In this document: positions 17,893 to 26,196 of the stretch, piece after piece
Layout of the letters: every line of letters starts with the position of its first letter
How positions within the stretch are numbered: position 1 is the stretch's first letter
DNA from: Brevibacillus invocatus
Lineage (GTDB): Bacteria; Bacillota; Bacilli; Brevibacillales; Brevibacillaceae
DNA length: 64,000 nucleotides
Direction: 5' to 3'
NCBI RefSeq assembly: GCF_003710915.1
Contig: NZ_RHHR01000010.1
Coordinates: 1-64,000, forward strand
Translations under genes and position numbers: made by a program
The notes under the pieces: model-generated
What the model saw: the letters and a program-made list of their open reading frames with translations, nothing else
The model's database searches: none
Told to the model about the DNA's origin: nothing

Positions 17893-18821
17893 CCTTTTTG
17901 TTTTCCTCCTCGCAAGTTGATTCGTGGATCCAAAAGCCCATACAGGATATCTACCAAGAACACCATGAAGATAAAGAGAAAACTGTAAAATAAGGTAATC
18001 CCCATAATTACACTGTAATCATTGACAATGACGGACAATGAGAACTGCTCACCAAGTCCTGGTACAGAGAAGATTTTTTCAATGACCAAAGTACCAGTCA
18101 TAATATTAATCGCCAATGGCCCCAGCATGGTGACGACAGGAATCAACGCATTTCGCAACACGTGGCGAATAATCACCTTGCCGTTATTCAAACCTTTCGC
18201 ACGAGCAGTCAAAACGTAATCCTGGCTGATCACGTCGAGCATTTCCGTGCGGATGAAACGTGCCACGGTCGCAATTACTGTAACGGACAGCGCAAGCGTA
18301 GGCAAAATGGTATATTCGTAGCCTTTCCACAGGGCAGGGGGTAGAAGTCCCCATTTCAACCCTACGTAATACTGCAAGAGTGCAGCAAAAACGAAAGATG
18401 GAATCGACATCCCCAAAACAGCAAGTGTAACCGAGGTATAGTCCAGCACACTATTATGACGCAGGGCCGAAGTGACCCCTAGGACGAGACCAATCAAGGT
18501 ACCTAAGACCAAAGCCTGAAAACCGATCAAAGCGGAAGGTCCTATACGCTCTGATATGACTTCTGTCACACTTCTGCCGACATACTTGTATGAATCACCC
18601 AGGTCACCTTGGACCAGATTGCTCATGTATTTCAAATATTGAATAGCAACAGGCTGGTCTAATCCGTATTTGGCGTTCAAGTTGGCCAGCTGCTGCTCGT
18701 TTAGTCGGTCGTTATTAAAGGGCGTACCTGGAAGCATTTTCATCAAAAAAAACGTCGCGGTCGCGATAACAATAAGTGTGACCAGCATATATCCCAACCG
18801 TCTAAGCAAATATGCTCCCAC
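17889..18821 (-). CDS. oppB: Oligopeptide ABC transporter permease, OppB type
   Basis: A 310-residue permease with an N-terminal helix right at the start (RRLGYMLVTLIVIATATFFL), the family PGTPF motif after it, five further membrane helices and the EAA loop (TARAKGLNNGKVIIRHVLRN). It ends with LLDPRINLRGG, typical of OppB/DppB. A GTG at 18821 is chosen because it lies five bases after AGGTGG; the GTG at 18830 overlaps that site. It follows oppA by about 95 bp in the same direction. Confidence 0.92.
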   Translation of the reverse strand: MGAYLLRRLGYMLVTLIVIATATFFLMKMLPGTPFNNDRLNEQQLANLNAKYGLDQPVAIQYLKYMSNLVQGDLGDSYKYVGRSVTEVISERIGPSALIGFQALVLGTLIGLVLGVTSALRHNSVLDYTSVTLAVLGMSIPSFVFAALLQYYVGLKWGLLPPALWKGYEYTILPTLALSVTVIATVARFIRTEMLDVISQDYVLTARAKGLNNGKVIIRHVLRNALIPVVTMLGPLAINIMTGTLVIEKIFSVPGLGEQFSLSVIVNDYSVIMGITLFYSFLFIFMVFLVDILYGLLDPRINLRGGKQKG

Positions 18822-18915
18822 TTCGTCCACCTCATCTCATTCCAGCATCATATTGTACATCCTTACAGGGGCAAAGAGGATGCTCGCAGGCACCCTCTTT
18901 ACGTGTATCCCTTTT

Positions 18916-20583
18916 TTATTTCGCGATATCTACCCATAGGTAGTTGTTTGATGGTGCGGTTGGCAGGTATACATAATCCTTCACGAACTCTTTTTGCAAG
19001 ATAGCTAGTCCCTCTTGGTACATCGGAGCAATCGCCACATCTTCTTCAATCAGGATTTTCTCAAGCTCAACCATTTGTTGGAAGCGCTTTTCCAAATCAG
19101 TGTTTACTTTTGCTTGTTGAACCAGTTCATCGTATTTCGGGTTGGAATACTTCATGCGGTTTGCAGAACCACCTGTTACCCACATGTCGATGTAAGTCAT
19201 AGGGTCAGCGTAGTCTGGTCCCCACGTACCCAGAGAAAGATCGTATTGAATCGCTTTCTCAATTTCTAGGCGTTGGTTGGAAGGCACGTTTTTCAACTCG
19301 AGAGTCAGACCTGGGAGGTTTTTCTCCAGTTGGTTTTTCAGGTATTCACCGATTTTTTTCGATCTGTCTGTATCAGCCGCGTTGACGCCCAATTTCACTT
19401 CGGTTACGCCAGCTTCTTTCAGACCTTGCTCCCACAGAGCTTTTGCTTCATCCACGGATCCTTTTTGCAAGTCACCGTTGTACTCTCTGAAGTCTTTACC
19501 CGAAGCATCCTTCGAGAAATTCTTTGGTACGAGACCGTTCAGCGGCGAAGAACCATCATTGAGAATAACATCAGTCAAACCTTGCTTATCCCAAGCCATT
19601 GCAATGGCTTTACGGACGTTTTTGTTTTTAAGGACAGGATGCTCATGGTTAAAGCGGAGGAAATAGATAGTAGGTGTTTCAATAATATGGAATCGAGGAT
19701 CTGCTTTGAACTGGTCCACGTAGGAAGAGTTCAATTCAACACGATCCAATTGTCCGGATTCAAACAAAGTAAGGGCAGTAGAAACGTCTTTTACAACATA
19801 ACCATCAATCTGATCGAGTTTGATGTTAGCTGCATCCCAATAGTTCGGGTTTTTCACGTAAGTCCAGCCTTGGTCATGCTTCCAATCTGTCAGCATGAAT
19901 GGACCGTTATACAGCGCATTGTCGAATTCGAGACCGTATTTGTCGCCTTTGCTTTCGACAAACTCTTTCTTTTGCGGATAGAAGGTTGGGAAGGACAGCA
20001 ATTGATTAAACAATGGGTTTGGATATTCCAGCGTTACTTCCAGTGTCTTGTCGTCGATTGCCTTGACACCCAGTTCGTCTGGCTGTTTCTCACCTTTTTC
20101 GATCGCAACCGCATTTTTCACAGCAAGCGATTCAAACATAAAGCTGTAGTGACCAGCTTCGCGGAAGACTTTTTTCCAAGAAAACTCGAAATCGTGTGCT
20201 GTAACAGGTGAACCGTCGCTCCATTTTGCATTGTCGCGAATGGTGAAGGTGTGGACCAGATTATCCGCGCTCACATCATGCTTTCCAGCGATTGCGAGAT
20301 AAGGTTGTCCATTTTTGTCACGACGATAAAGTCCATCCATCGTGTTGTTCAATACGGTAAACGAAACCGTTTCATGGACATGTGCAGAGTCCAAGCTAGG
20401 AATTTCGTCCGTATTGTAGACCTGCAAAACTTTTTTGTCGCTTTTTGGCTGTTCGGTTGTGGTGCCTCCGTTGTTGCTTGGTGCTGGTGCTTGGCTGTTC
20501 GACTCACCTGAGTTGAAGTTACATCCGGTCACTGTCAATGCTGCCATCAACGTAAGAGCCAGGAATCCATTTCTTTTTTTCAT
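18916..20583 (-). CDS. oppA: Oligopeptide-binding lipoprotein, OppA type
   Basis: A 555-residue extracytoplasmic substrate-binding protein (SBP_bac_5 family). The N-terminus MKKRNGFLALTLMAALTVTGC is a lipoprotein signal with its lipobox cysteine at residue 21, followed by a Ser/Asn/Pro-rich linker. The body has the family NTDEIPSLDSAHVHE opening and WSDGSPVTAHDFEFSWKK near residue 115. It delivers peptides to OppBCD. TAGGGGGG precedes the ATG. Expression probably starts at a promoter at 20647-20676, with a palindrome at 20621-20640 just downstream of it. Confidence 0.93.
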   Translation of the reverse strand: MKKRNGFLALTLMAALTVTGCNFNSGESNSQAPAPSNNGGTTTEQPKSDKKVLQVYNTDEIPSLDSAHVHETVSFTVLNNTMDGLYRRDKNGQPYLAIAGKHDVSADNLVHTFTIRDNAKWSDGSPVTAHDFEFSWKKVFREAGHYSFMFESLAVKNAVAIEKGEKQPDELGVKAIDDKTLEVTLEYPNPLFNQLLSFPTFYPQKKEFVESKGDKYGLEFDNALYNGPFMLTDWKHDQGWTYVKNPNYWDAANIKLDQIDGYVVKDVSTALTLFESGQLDRVELNSSYVDQFKADPRFHIIETPTIYFLRFNHEHPVLKNKNVRKAIAMAWDKQGLTDVILNDGSSPLNGLVPKNFSKDASGKDFREYNGDLQKGSVDEAKALWEQGLKEAGVTEVKLGVNAADTDRSKKIGEYLKNQLEKNLPGLTLELKNVPSNQRLEIEKAIQYDLSLGTWGPDYADPMTYIDMWVTGGSANRMKYSNPKYDELVQQAKVNTDLEKRFQQMVELEKILIEEDVAIAPMYQEGLAILQKEFVKDYVYLPTAPSNNYLWVDIAK

Positions 20584-20613
20584 AGTGCCCCCCTACCATC
20601 CAAATCTAGTGTA

Positions 20614-20676
20614 TAGACGTTATATCCATATGTGGATATACTATATAAAGTACAATTTTTCTGAACTCTCAGTCAA
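20614..20676. promoter_or_regulatory. Divergent promoters of oppA and the DUF3899 gene sharing a palindromic operator
   Basis: Minus strand: TTGACT (20671-20676), 18-bp spacer, TACTTT (20647-20652), toward oppA. Plus strand: TAGACG (20614-20619), 17-bp spacer, TATACT (20637-20642), toward the membrane protein. An inverted repeat with 8-bp arms (TATATCCA/TGGATATA, four-base centre) at 20621-20640 fills the spacer of the plus promoter and lies just downstream of the minus promoter, so one bound protein could block both. Confidence 0.5.
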
Positions 20677-20721
20677 GCCTTTATGAAAATATTCCTAATA
20701 AATCGAAAGGTTTTTTCACCT

Positions 20722-21096
20722 ATGACAAAAACTCAACAAACTCTACTGAATCTATCACCTGTATTAGGTGCATGTTTATACACGCTTCTAAGTGAAAAAA
20801 TCTCCTCCTTCCTCGCCTGGATTGATGGAATCACCTACTCCTCGTTGCTGTTGTTGATGGTATCCGGTGTTCTATTTATACGAAATGGCAAATTCTTCAG
20901 CGCGTTTGCAAACAGCTGCAAGCGTTTTTTTAGCTCCTTACGCAAAAAAGAAGCCTACATTCGAGAACGAGAAGGACGAAAACAGCACATAGGATATCAG
21001 TCTCGCTCTCTTCCGTTTTTACCTGTTTTTGGCGTTGGAATCTCTTATTTTCTTGTCAGCCTGCTACTCTCTTTTTTATATGTTTTCGTATTATAG
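20722..21096 (+). CDS. Small membrane protein of the DUF3899 type
   Basis: A protein of about 124 residues with two hydrophobic segments near the N-terminus (LLNLSPVLGACLYTLL and ITYSSLLLLMVSGVLFI), a basic cytoplasmic loop (RFFSSLRKKEAYIRERE) and a final C-terminal membrane helix (VFGVGISYFLVSLLLSFLYV). This layout fits the DUF3899 family of uncharacterised Bacillota proteins, a tentative call. An upstream ATG at 20683 in frame has no ribosome-binding site; 20722 has GAAAGG at a long spacing of 11 bp. It is divergent from oppA and ends in a shared bidirectional terminator. Confidence 0.6.
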   Translation: MTKTQQTLLNLSPVLGACLYTLLSEKISSFLAWIDGITYSSLLLLMVSGVLFIRNGKFFSAFANSCKRFFSSLRKKEAYIREREGRKQHIGYQSRSLPFLPVFGVGISYFLVSLLLSFLYVFVL

Positions 21097-21112
21097 GGAT
21101 CGGTATGCGCAA

Positions 21113-21154
21113 GGAAAAGGCTGATCACGCCCTGCATAGTAATCAGCCTTTTCT
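21113..21154. terminator. Bidirectional terminator between DUF3899 gene and pxpA
   Basis: AAAAGGCTGAT and ATCAGCCTTTT form an 11-bp stem, with T-rich ends on both strands. It serves the plus-strand membrane gene and the end of the minus-strand pxp operon. Confidence 0.75.
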
Positions 21155-21158
21155 TTAG

Positions 21159-21929
21159 CTAGGATATCTGCCAACTTTTTTTCACAGAACGAATTTCGAT
21201 GCCTTCATTTTTAAAAGCAGCATGAATCGCTCTCGTTATCTCCACAGCGCCTGGAGTGTCTCCATGGATACAGATCGTATCCGCTTTTACATTGGCGTCC
21301 TTGCCGTCCGGTGTACGTACTTTTCCTTCCTTCACCATCCGTACTACACGATCAGCCATTTCCTGCGGATTGGTGAAAGTAGGCCCGGTGCGAGTCAGAA
21401 CAATCGAGCCATTTTCGGTATGCTCTCGATCAGCAAAAACCTCCAGCGCTACCGGAATCCCCATCTTCTGACCCATCCATGCAACTGCAGAGCCGTTCAA
21501 CGCAAATATCACTAGTTTTTCCGATATCATCGCCAAACCTTCCAGAATGGCTTGGGCAATCTTCTCGTCTGACATCGCCATCATGTACAAAGCACCGTGC
21601 GGCTTGCAATGATCCAGATCCAGCTTGTAGGCCTTGGCAAATTCACGCAAGGCTCCCGTTTGGTAGATGATGTAGTCTCTTATTTCCTCTGCCGTGCAGG
21701 TCATATACCTGCGCCCGAAGCCCATCATGTCAGGAAAACCTGGGTGAGAGCCTATACTGACTCCATACTCCTTGGCTAGCTGAACGCTTTTTCTCATGAC
21801 ATGTGGATCTCCCGCATGGTAGCCACATGCGATATTGGCAGAGGAGATCAGCTTCATCATCTCTTCGTCGTTACCCAACTGGTAATTGCCGAAGCTTTCT
21901 CCCATATCACAATTTAGGTCTACGTACAT
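21159..21929 (-). CDS. pxpA: 5-oxoprolinase subunit A (LamB/YcsF family)
   Basis: A 256-residue LamB/YcsF protein. The N-terminal DLNCDMGESFG, ANIACGYHAGDP, GSHPGFPDMMGFGRR and the CKPHGALYMMAM segment are diagnostic. In B. subtilis and E. coli PxpA works with PxpB and PxpC to open 5-oxoproline (pyroglutamate) to glutamate with ATP. Here it is the last gene of a nine-gene operon that begins with a molybdenum hydroxylase, so the real lactam substrate may be a different, hydroxylated ring. It follows the BCCP gene by 12 bp. Confidence 0.93.
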   Translation of the reverse strand: MYVDLNCDMGESFGNYQLGNDEEMMKLISSANIACGYHAGDPHVMRKSVQLAKEYGVSIGSHPGFPDMMGFGRRYMTCTAEEIRDYIIYQTGALREFAKAYKLDLDHCKPHGALYMMAMSDEKIAQAILEGLAMISEKLVIFALNGSAVAWMGQKMGIPVALEVFADREHTENGSIVLTRTGPTFTNPQEMADRVVRMVKEGKVRTPDGKDANVKADTICIHGDTPGAVEITRAIHAAFKNEGIEIRSVKKSWQIS

Positions 21930-21941
21930 GATCCCGTCCCC

Positions 21942-22187
21942 TTACTTCGTCAGCGTGACGAGCTCTTGTCCTGCGTCCACCAGCTCTTCATCACCGACGA
22001 CAAATTGGTCCACGACCCCGTCTTCTTCCGCCTTGATTTCATAGTAGTTTTTCATGACCTCGATCAGCCCGATTACATCGCCCACCTTGATCGCCTCGCC
22101 TGCTTGTACGAACTCCGGACTATCCGGACTTGGTCTCCGATAAAAAATACCAGGCAATGGGGATACGATTGCTGTTTTTTCTGCCAT
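21942..22187 (-). CDS. Stand-alone biotinyl (BCCP-like) domain protein in the pxp operon
   Basis: An 81-residue protein that is just one biotinyl/lipoyl domain: SPLPGIFYRRPSPDSPEFV, then GDVIGLIEVMKNYYEIKAEE, whose EVMK places the modifiable lysine in the usual beta-hairpin, then the GQELVTL end. It lacks the long N-terminal region of a normal AccB. AGGAGG lies eight bases before the ATG. It sits between pxpC and pxpA; such small BCCPs accompany some LamB/KipI/KipA sets, whose KipI-KipA pair is homologous to the carboxyltransferase part of urea carboxylase. No biotin carboxylase is in this operon. Confidence 0.88.
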   Translation of the reverse strand: MAEKTAIVSPLPGIFYRRPSPDSPEFVQAGEAIKVGDVIGLIEVMKNYYEIKAEEDGVVDQFVVGDEELVDAGQELVTLTK

Positions 22188-22199
22188 ATTCGATTCCTC

Positions 22200-23180
22200 C
22201 TACATCCCGATTTCAATGAATTGCGCAATTACGCCTAGCTTTTGCTTTACGGTTCTTCTTGCTTCAAGCGCTTCTTCCAAACTGACAGAGACAAAGCGCA
22301 CCTTCTCGTTGGTCTTTACTTGGGCCATCCGATCCAGGTCACTGCTGATGACCGTCGCGATGGTCGCATACCCACCGCCCGTCACTGCATCGTGCAGCAG
22401 TACGATCGGCTCCACGCCGTCTGGAACCTGAATCGAACCGATGGGATACCCCAAGTCCGTCACATTGGAAGGGTTGCTACCTGCGCCAAATGGCTGTTCA
22501 CGCTCCACAAAATGCAGCTTCTCACCTCTGTGGCGATACCCTGTACGGTTGGCTTCAGGGGTTACTGTCCACTCCGTATCCAAAAATGTTTGCTTGCTCT
22601 CCTCTGTCAGCCGATAGCTGCAAAGTCCCACAACGACCCGTATTTCATGTGTTTTGCTGTATGCAGGTATCAGATCCGGGTCAATCCGGGTGCCGACGGG
22701 AATTTCTTTTTTCCGCATATCTGCGGTATAAATCACATCCCCTTCCGCCACAGCTCTGCCCTCAAATCCCCCAATTCCGATTAAGGTATACGTTGAACGC
22801 GAGCCCATGATCAGTGGTACCGCAATACCCCCTTCTATGGCCAGGTAGACACGCGCTCCGCCTTTTACAAAGTCAAAAGAAAGCTGGTCTCCCTCACGTA
22901 CCTCCAGCGTAGTCCACATCGGAACAGGCTGCCCGTTGATTCTCGGTGGAATTTCTCCACCTGTCAGGCTGATCTTCATGGCTTTGCCAAATTCCAAAAC
23001 AGGGCCCAAATAGGTGATTTCCAGCACTGCTGCATTCGGATCATTTCCAACCAGCAGATTGGCGACGGTGAATGCGTATTTGTCCATTGCACCAGAGGGA
23101 GGCATTCCGATCTCGTAGTAACCGATCCGGCCACGGTCCTGAACGGTTGTCTGCAGTCCGGGTTTTTTTACGTTAATCAT
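22200..23180 (-). CDS. pxpC: 5-oxoprolinase subunit C (KipA-type)
   Basis: A 326-residue protein of the KipA/urea-carboxylase-CT family. Seen are the N-terminal GLQTTVQDRGRIGYYEIGMP, PSGAMDKYAF, NDPNAAVLEITYLGP, and the C-terminal HDAVTGGGYATIATVISSDL. PxpB and PxpC form the ATP-dependent part of 5-oxoprolinase. Its ATG overlaps the end of pxpB by 8 bases and follows AAGGAGG by 7. Full-length for the family. Confidence 0.92.
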   Translation of the reverse strand: MINVKKPGLQTTVQDRGRIGYYEIGMPPSGAMDKYAFTVANLLVGNDPNAAVLEITYLGPVLEFGKAMKISLTGGEIPPRINGQPVPMWTTLEVREGDQLSFDFVKGGARVYLAIEGGIAVPLIMGSRSTYTLIGIGGFEGRAVAEGDVIYTADMRKKEIPVGTRIDPDLIPAYSKTHEIRVVVGLCSYRLTEESKQTFLDTEWTVTPEANRTGYRHRGEKLHFVEREQPFGAGSNPSNVTDLGYPIGSIQVPDGVEPIVLLHDAVTGGGYATIATVISSDLDRMAQVKTNEKVRFVSVSLEEALEARRTVKQKLGVIAQFIEIGM

Positions 23181-24069
23181 GGTACAACCTCCTTAACGCC
23201 CGCTCGGCAAAAGCTTCCAAATCAGAGAGAACTTCACCTGGGGTGAATCGAATCTCTTTTTTGTGGTAGACAAAGCTGCCGTCCTCTACCTGCTCGCGAA
23301 TCGCCTGATACTCGTCCGCATGAATGCTGCGATAACGGAAGATGTCTCCTTGTTTCGGAAACACGATCGAGTCCTGAAAATCAAATAATGTCTGTTCTTT
23401 TTGATAAATAGGTGCAGGGGCAATCCCATACAATTGATAGCCGCCAGCCCCTTGGACAGGATAGATCACGGAAAACGCCCCACCAAAACCAAATGCTCGC
23501 TCGGGAGTAAACGTACGTGGCCGTACATACTTGGGCACCTCAATCTGTTTTTCCTGGCGCACCATCTGAAAGCACCACGGCAAACCAGGCACAAAGCCGA
23601 TCATCGAGACGAGAAACGGAGCACTGGTGATCGCTTCGATGAAATCATCCGTATTGGCGTACCCATTGATTTTTGCGGAATATTCCAAATCCGTAGAATC
23701 TGGAGCCTGATGCCGATCGCGAAAACGCATCAGCGCTTCATGGGTCCACGGATCATTAAAATAGACCGGAACGTCAACTAATCGGGAAGTAATCGTGATC
23801 TCGTCCAATCCACCCAAATCACGCTCGATCTGCTGCAGCTTCTCCAGCAATGCTTGCGGGGCGATGATTTCAGGATCGAATCGTACCATGTAAGAAGCAT
23901 TGGAAGGACAAATATCATAAACGCCCTCCAGATTTGCTTCTTTCAGCTTACGGGTGATGGCCATTCCTTTAAAGTTTGCCTCCAAGCTCATCGCTTCCGA
24001 CAACTGGACGAAGATAAATTCATCTCCGCCATACTCGTAACGCGTCTGCAATTGACTAACTTCCTTCAC
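23173..24069 (-). CDS. pxpB: 5-oxoprolinase subunit B (KipI-type)
   Basis: A 298-residue allophanate-hydrolase-subunit-1/KipI family protein. Family segments are YEYGGDEFIFVQ near the start, VDVPVYFNDPWTHEAL, and GFVPGLPWCFQM followed by VPKYVRPRTFTPERAFGFGG. It is longer than the roughly 240 residues of B. subtilis KipI, with an extra C-terminal part of about 50 residues. The start chosen is the GTG at 24069, eight bases after GGAGG; the upstream in-frame ATGs lie before or in this site. Its partner pxpC overlaps it by 8 bases. Confidence 0.9.
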   Translation of the reverse strand: MKEVSQLQTRYEYGGDEFIFVQLSEAMSLEANFKGMAITRKLKEANLEGVYDICPSNASYMVRFDPEIIAPQALLEKLQQIERDLGGLDEITITSRLVDVPVYFNDPWTHEALMRFRDRHQAPDSTDLEYSAKINGYANTDDFIEAITSAPFLVSMIGFVPGLPWCFQMVRQEKQIEVPKYVRPRTFTPERAFGFGGAFSVIYPVQGAGGYQLYGIAPAPIYQKEQTLFDFQDSIVFPKQGDIFRYRSIHADEYQAIREQVEDGSFVYHKKEIRFTPGEVLSDLEAFAERALRRLYHD

Positions 24070-24123
24070 CTCGATCACCTCCATAGACATATGAAACAAG
24101 ACCAAAATCAAGCAGGCGCAGTA

Positions 24124-25269
24124 TTAGGAAAGAAGGGACACACTTGACGTTTGCGACCTGCGGTGAATGGATGACAGATCGCGCAGAAACCCGCCTTCAT
24201 GCCCTCTCTGTACTGCCAATATTTCAGCAACAATACTAACTGCAATTTCCTCCGGCGTTTCAGCACCCAGATTCATGCCGATCGGATTGAACAAGCGGGC
24301 AAGCTCGCCATCTGTAAAACGTATGCCCTGCTCCTTAAGCGAATTCATGATTCGCTCACATCGCTTCCTTGGCCCCAACAGGCCCACATAAGGTGCTTGG
24401 GATCGAAGGGCCAGCTTTAGCGATTCCTGATCTCTTTCCAAATGGTGGTTCATGATCACCACATAGGTCCGATTGCGGATCGGGATCTGCTCATTTTCGT
24501 GCGGCCGAACAAGAAGCCGCTGTCTTGCACGAGGAAATCGATCAGTTGTATTGTAGGCCGGTCGCGGATCGATCACGGTAATCGACAAACCGAGAGAAGC
24601 CCCCATCTCAGCAAGCGGAATGGCGTCGTGACCAGCTCCAAATATCATCAATTCCGGTGGGGGCTGGTAGACGTCAAAGAATACTTGATGGGTACCATCA
24701 GATAAATCACGCCACATGGACTTTGCATGCGGAAGGTTTATCAATTCATGAGCCCATGCAAGCACTTCTTCATTCCAAGCAGATTTACCCAGATCGCCAA
24801 TGAAACTTCCCGTCTCAGATATAAACAATCTTGCAGGCTCATCATCCCATTTCTCTACCGAAGAAGGAAAAAGGGTGCAGAGAACTCCGGATGTCTCCTC
24901 TTGAACCGTTCTCATCCAATGAAGTCGAGGATCATGCTCCTGAAAAGACGATGGAAGCGGTTCTATGTATAGTTCGACGGTGCCGGGACAGCCAAGACCC
25001 AGACCCCACACGAGATCTTCCTCCATCACGTACTGCTTTCGCACTGCTAAGGAAGTCTCCATGACTTGCAAGGCTACATGCGCCACATCACTTTCCAGAC
25101 AACCACCGGAAATCATTCCCGTGGAGTTCCCTTGCTCATCGATAAACATCTTCGCACCCGGATGGCGATAAGCCGAGCCAATAACTCCGATTACCGTCGC
25201 AAGCGCTCCTTTACTTTTGGTGCCGTTCGCCCGGTCGATCGCTTCGACAATTTCGATCTGTTCTTGCAT
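24124..25269 (-). CDS. XdhC/CoxI-family molybdenum cofactor maturation protein
   Basis: A 381-residue XdhC-family protein. The N-terminal XdhC domain has ATVIGVIGSAYRHPGAKM, MISGGCLESDVA, and GLGLGCPGTVELYIEP; the C-terminal Rossmann part has LMIFGAGHDAIPLAEMG and VIMNHHLERDQESLKLAL. Family members bind Mo cofactor and protect or sulfurate it before insertion into xanthine-dehydrogenase-type enzymes. That matches the three hydroxylase subunits just upstream. The start at 25269 follows a GAGGGGTGA site; the longer frame to 25335 has none. It links the hydroxylase genes to the pxp genes in one operon. Confidence 0.9.
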   Translation of the reverse strand: MQEQIEIVEAIDRANGTKSKGALATVIGVIGSAYRHPGAKMFIDEQGNSTGMISGGCLESDVAHVALQVMETSLAVRKQYVMEEDLVWGLGLGCPGTVELYIEPLPSSFQEHDPRLHWMRTVQEETSGVLCTLFPSSVEKWDDEPARLFISETGSFIGDLGKSAWNEEVLAWAHELINLPHAKSMWRDLSDGTHQVFFDVYQPPPELMIFGAGHDAIPLAEMGASLGLSITVIDPRPAYNTTDRFPRARQRLLVRPHENEQIPIRNRTYVVIMNHHLERDQESLKLALRSQAPYVGLLGPRKRCERIMNSLKEQGIRFTDGELARLFNPIGMNLGAETPEEIAVSIVAEILAVQRGHEGGFLRDLSSIHRRSQTSSVSLLS

Positions 25270-25338
25270 CCGCTCACCCCTCACGGTGGATAGATGGCCC
25301 ATTCCAAGAACAGAATGGACCATCCAGCTGCTCATGGT

Positions 25339-26196
25339 TTAAAGCAAAATGGAACGTAAAGCTCTTTCGGTATAGACCGTGCAGAGATGCTTGCGATACT
25401 CGGCTGAAGCGAAATGATCGCTGCCCATTTCCCCTTCCTCAGCGGCCATTGCTGCTGCCTCCCGAATTCTATCCGGAGTCGGGGAATGCCCGAGCAGCTT
25501 ATCCTCCACGCTCCTCGCGCGATACGCGATGTCACCAGCTCCATTGATCCCAATGCGAATGTAGGATATCAATCCATCAGGGTCTGTAGCGGCTATTGCA
25601 CACACACCCACGACGGCGTAACCGGAAGCAGGATGAGCGTATTTCAAGTAGGTGCTTTTCGCGCCATCCGGTGGGATCAGGAATGAAACGGAAGTCAGGA
25701 TACTGGTTTCCGGTAAAGCTGTCACAAGCGGCCCTAGAAAGAAGCCGTCCGCCTCAACAAGCTCTGCTCCGTCTTCTCCCTGTATCTCCAGCAAAGCCTC
25801 AAGGGCGAGAGCAACGCCCGGAATGTCGGCAGCTGGGTCCGCATGAGCGAGGTTGCCGCCAATGGTTCCGCGATTTCGGATTTGGATATCTCCGATTTGC
25901 CTGACTGCTTCAGCCAGCACAGGAAGATGCTCCGATACGGTAGGATCCCGAAGAATCTGCTTATAGGAGGTTAATGCCCCCACGACAATCCGATTCTCTT
26001 CTTTCCCAACCCCGCGTAATTCCTCTACACTCCCGATGTCGATCAACGTACCGGGTGTAGTCAGCCGAAACTTGAGGAGTGGCACTAGGCTGTGTCCGCC
26101 TGCCAACAGCTTTCCTTCTCCGTTGCTCTCCTGCAATAGCTGTATGGCTTCTCGTACAGACTGCGCTTGTACGTAAGAAAATGTGCTTGGAATCAT
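25339..26196 (-). CDS. Molybdenum hydroxylase FAD-binding subunit (CoxM type)
   Basis: A 285-residue FAD-binding subunit of the xanthine dehydrogenase/CO dehydrogenase family. FAD sites LLAGGHSLVPLLKFR near residue 30 and TIGGNLAHADPAADIP near 105 are intact, followed by the CO-dehydrogenase flavoprotein C-terminal domain. It carries electrons from the 2Fe-2S subunit to the acceptor. The ATG overlaps the coxL-like stop by ATGA, so the two are translationally coupled. Confidence 0.93.
   Translation of the reverse strand: MIPSTFSYVQAQSVREAIQLLQESNGEGKLLAGGHSLVPLLKFRLTTPGTLIDIGSVEELRGVGKEENRIVVGALTSYKQILRDPTVSEHLPVLAEAVRQIGDIQIRNRGTIGGNLAHADPAADIPGVALALEALLEIQGEDGAELVEADGFFLGPLVTALPETSILTSVSFLIPPDGAKSTYLKYAHPASGYAVVGVCAIAATDPDGLISYIRIGINGAGDIAYRARSVEDKLLGHSPTPDRIREAAAMAAEEGEMGSDHFASAEYRKHLCTVYTERALRSILL

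Noticed and set aside
19273-20211. 312-codon plus-strand open frame opposite oppA
   Set aside because: It is the antisense shadow of a well-supported binding-protein gene; composition follows the opposite strand.
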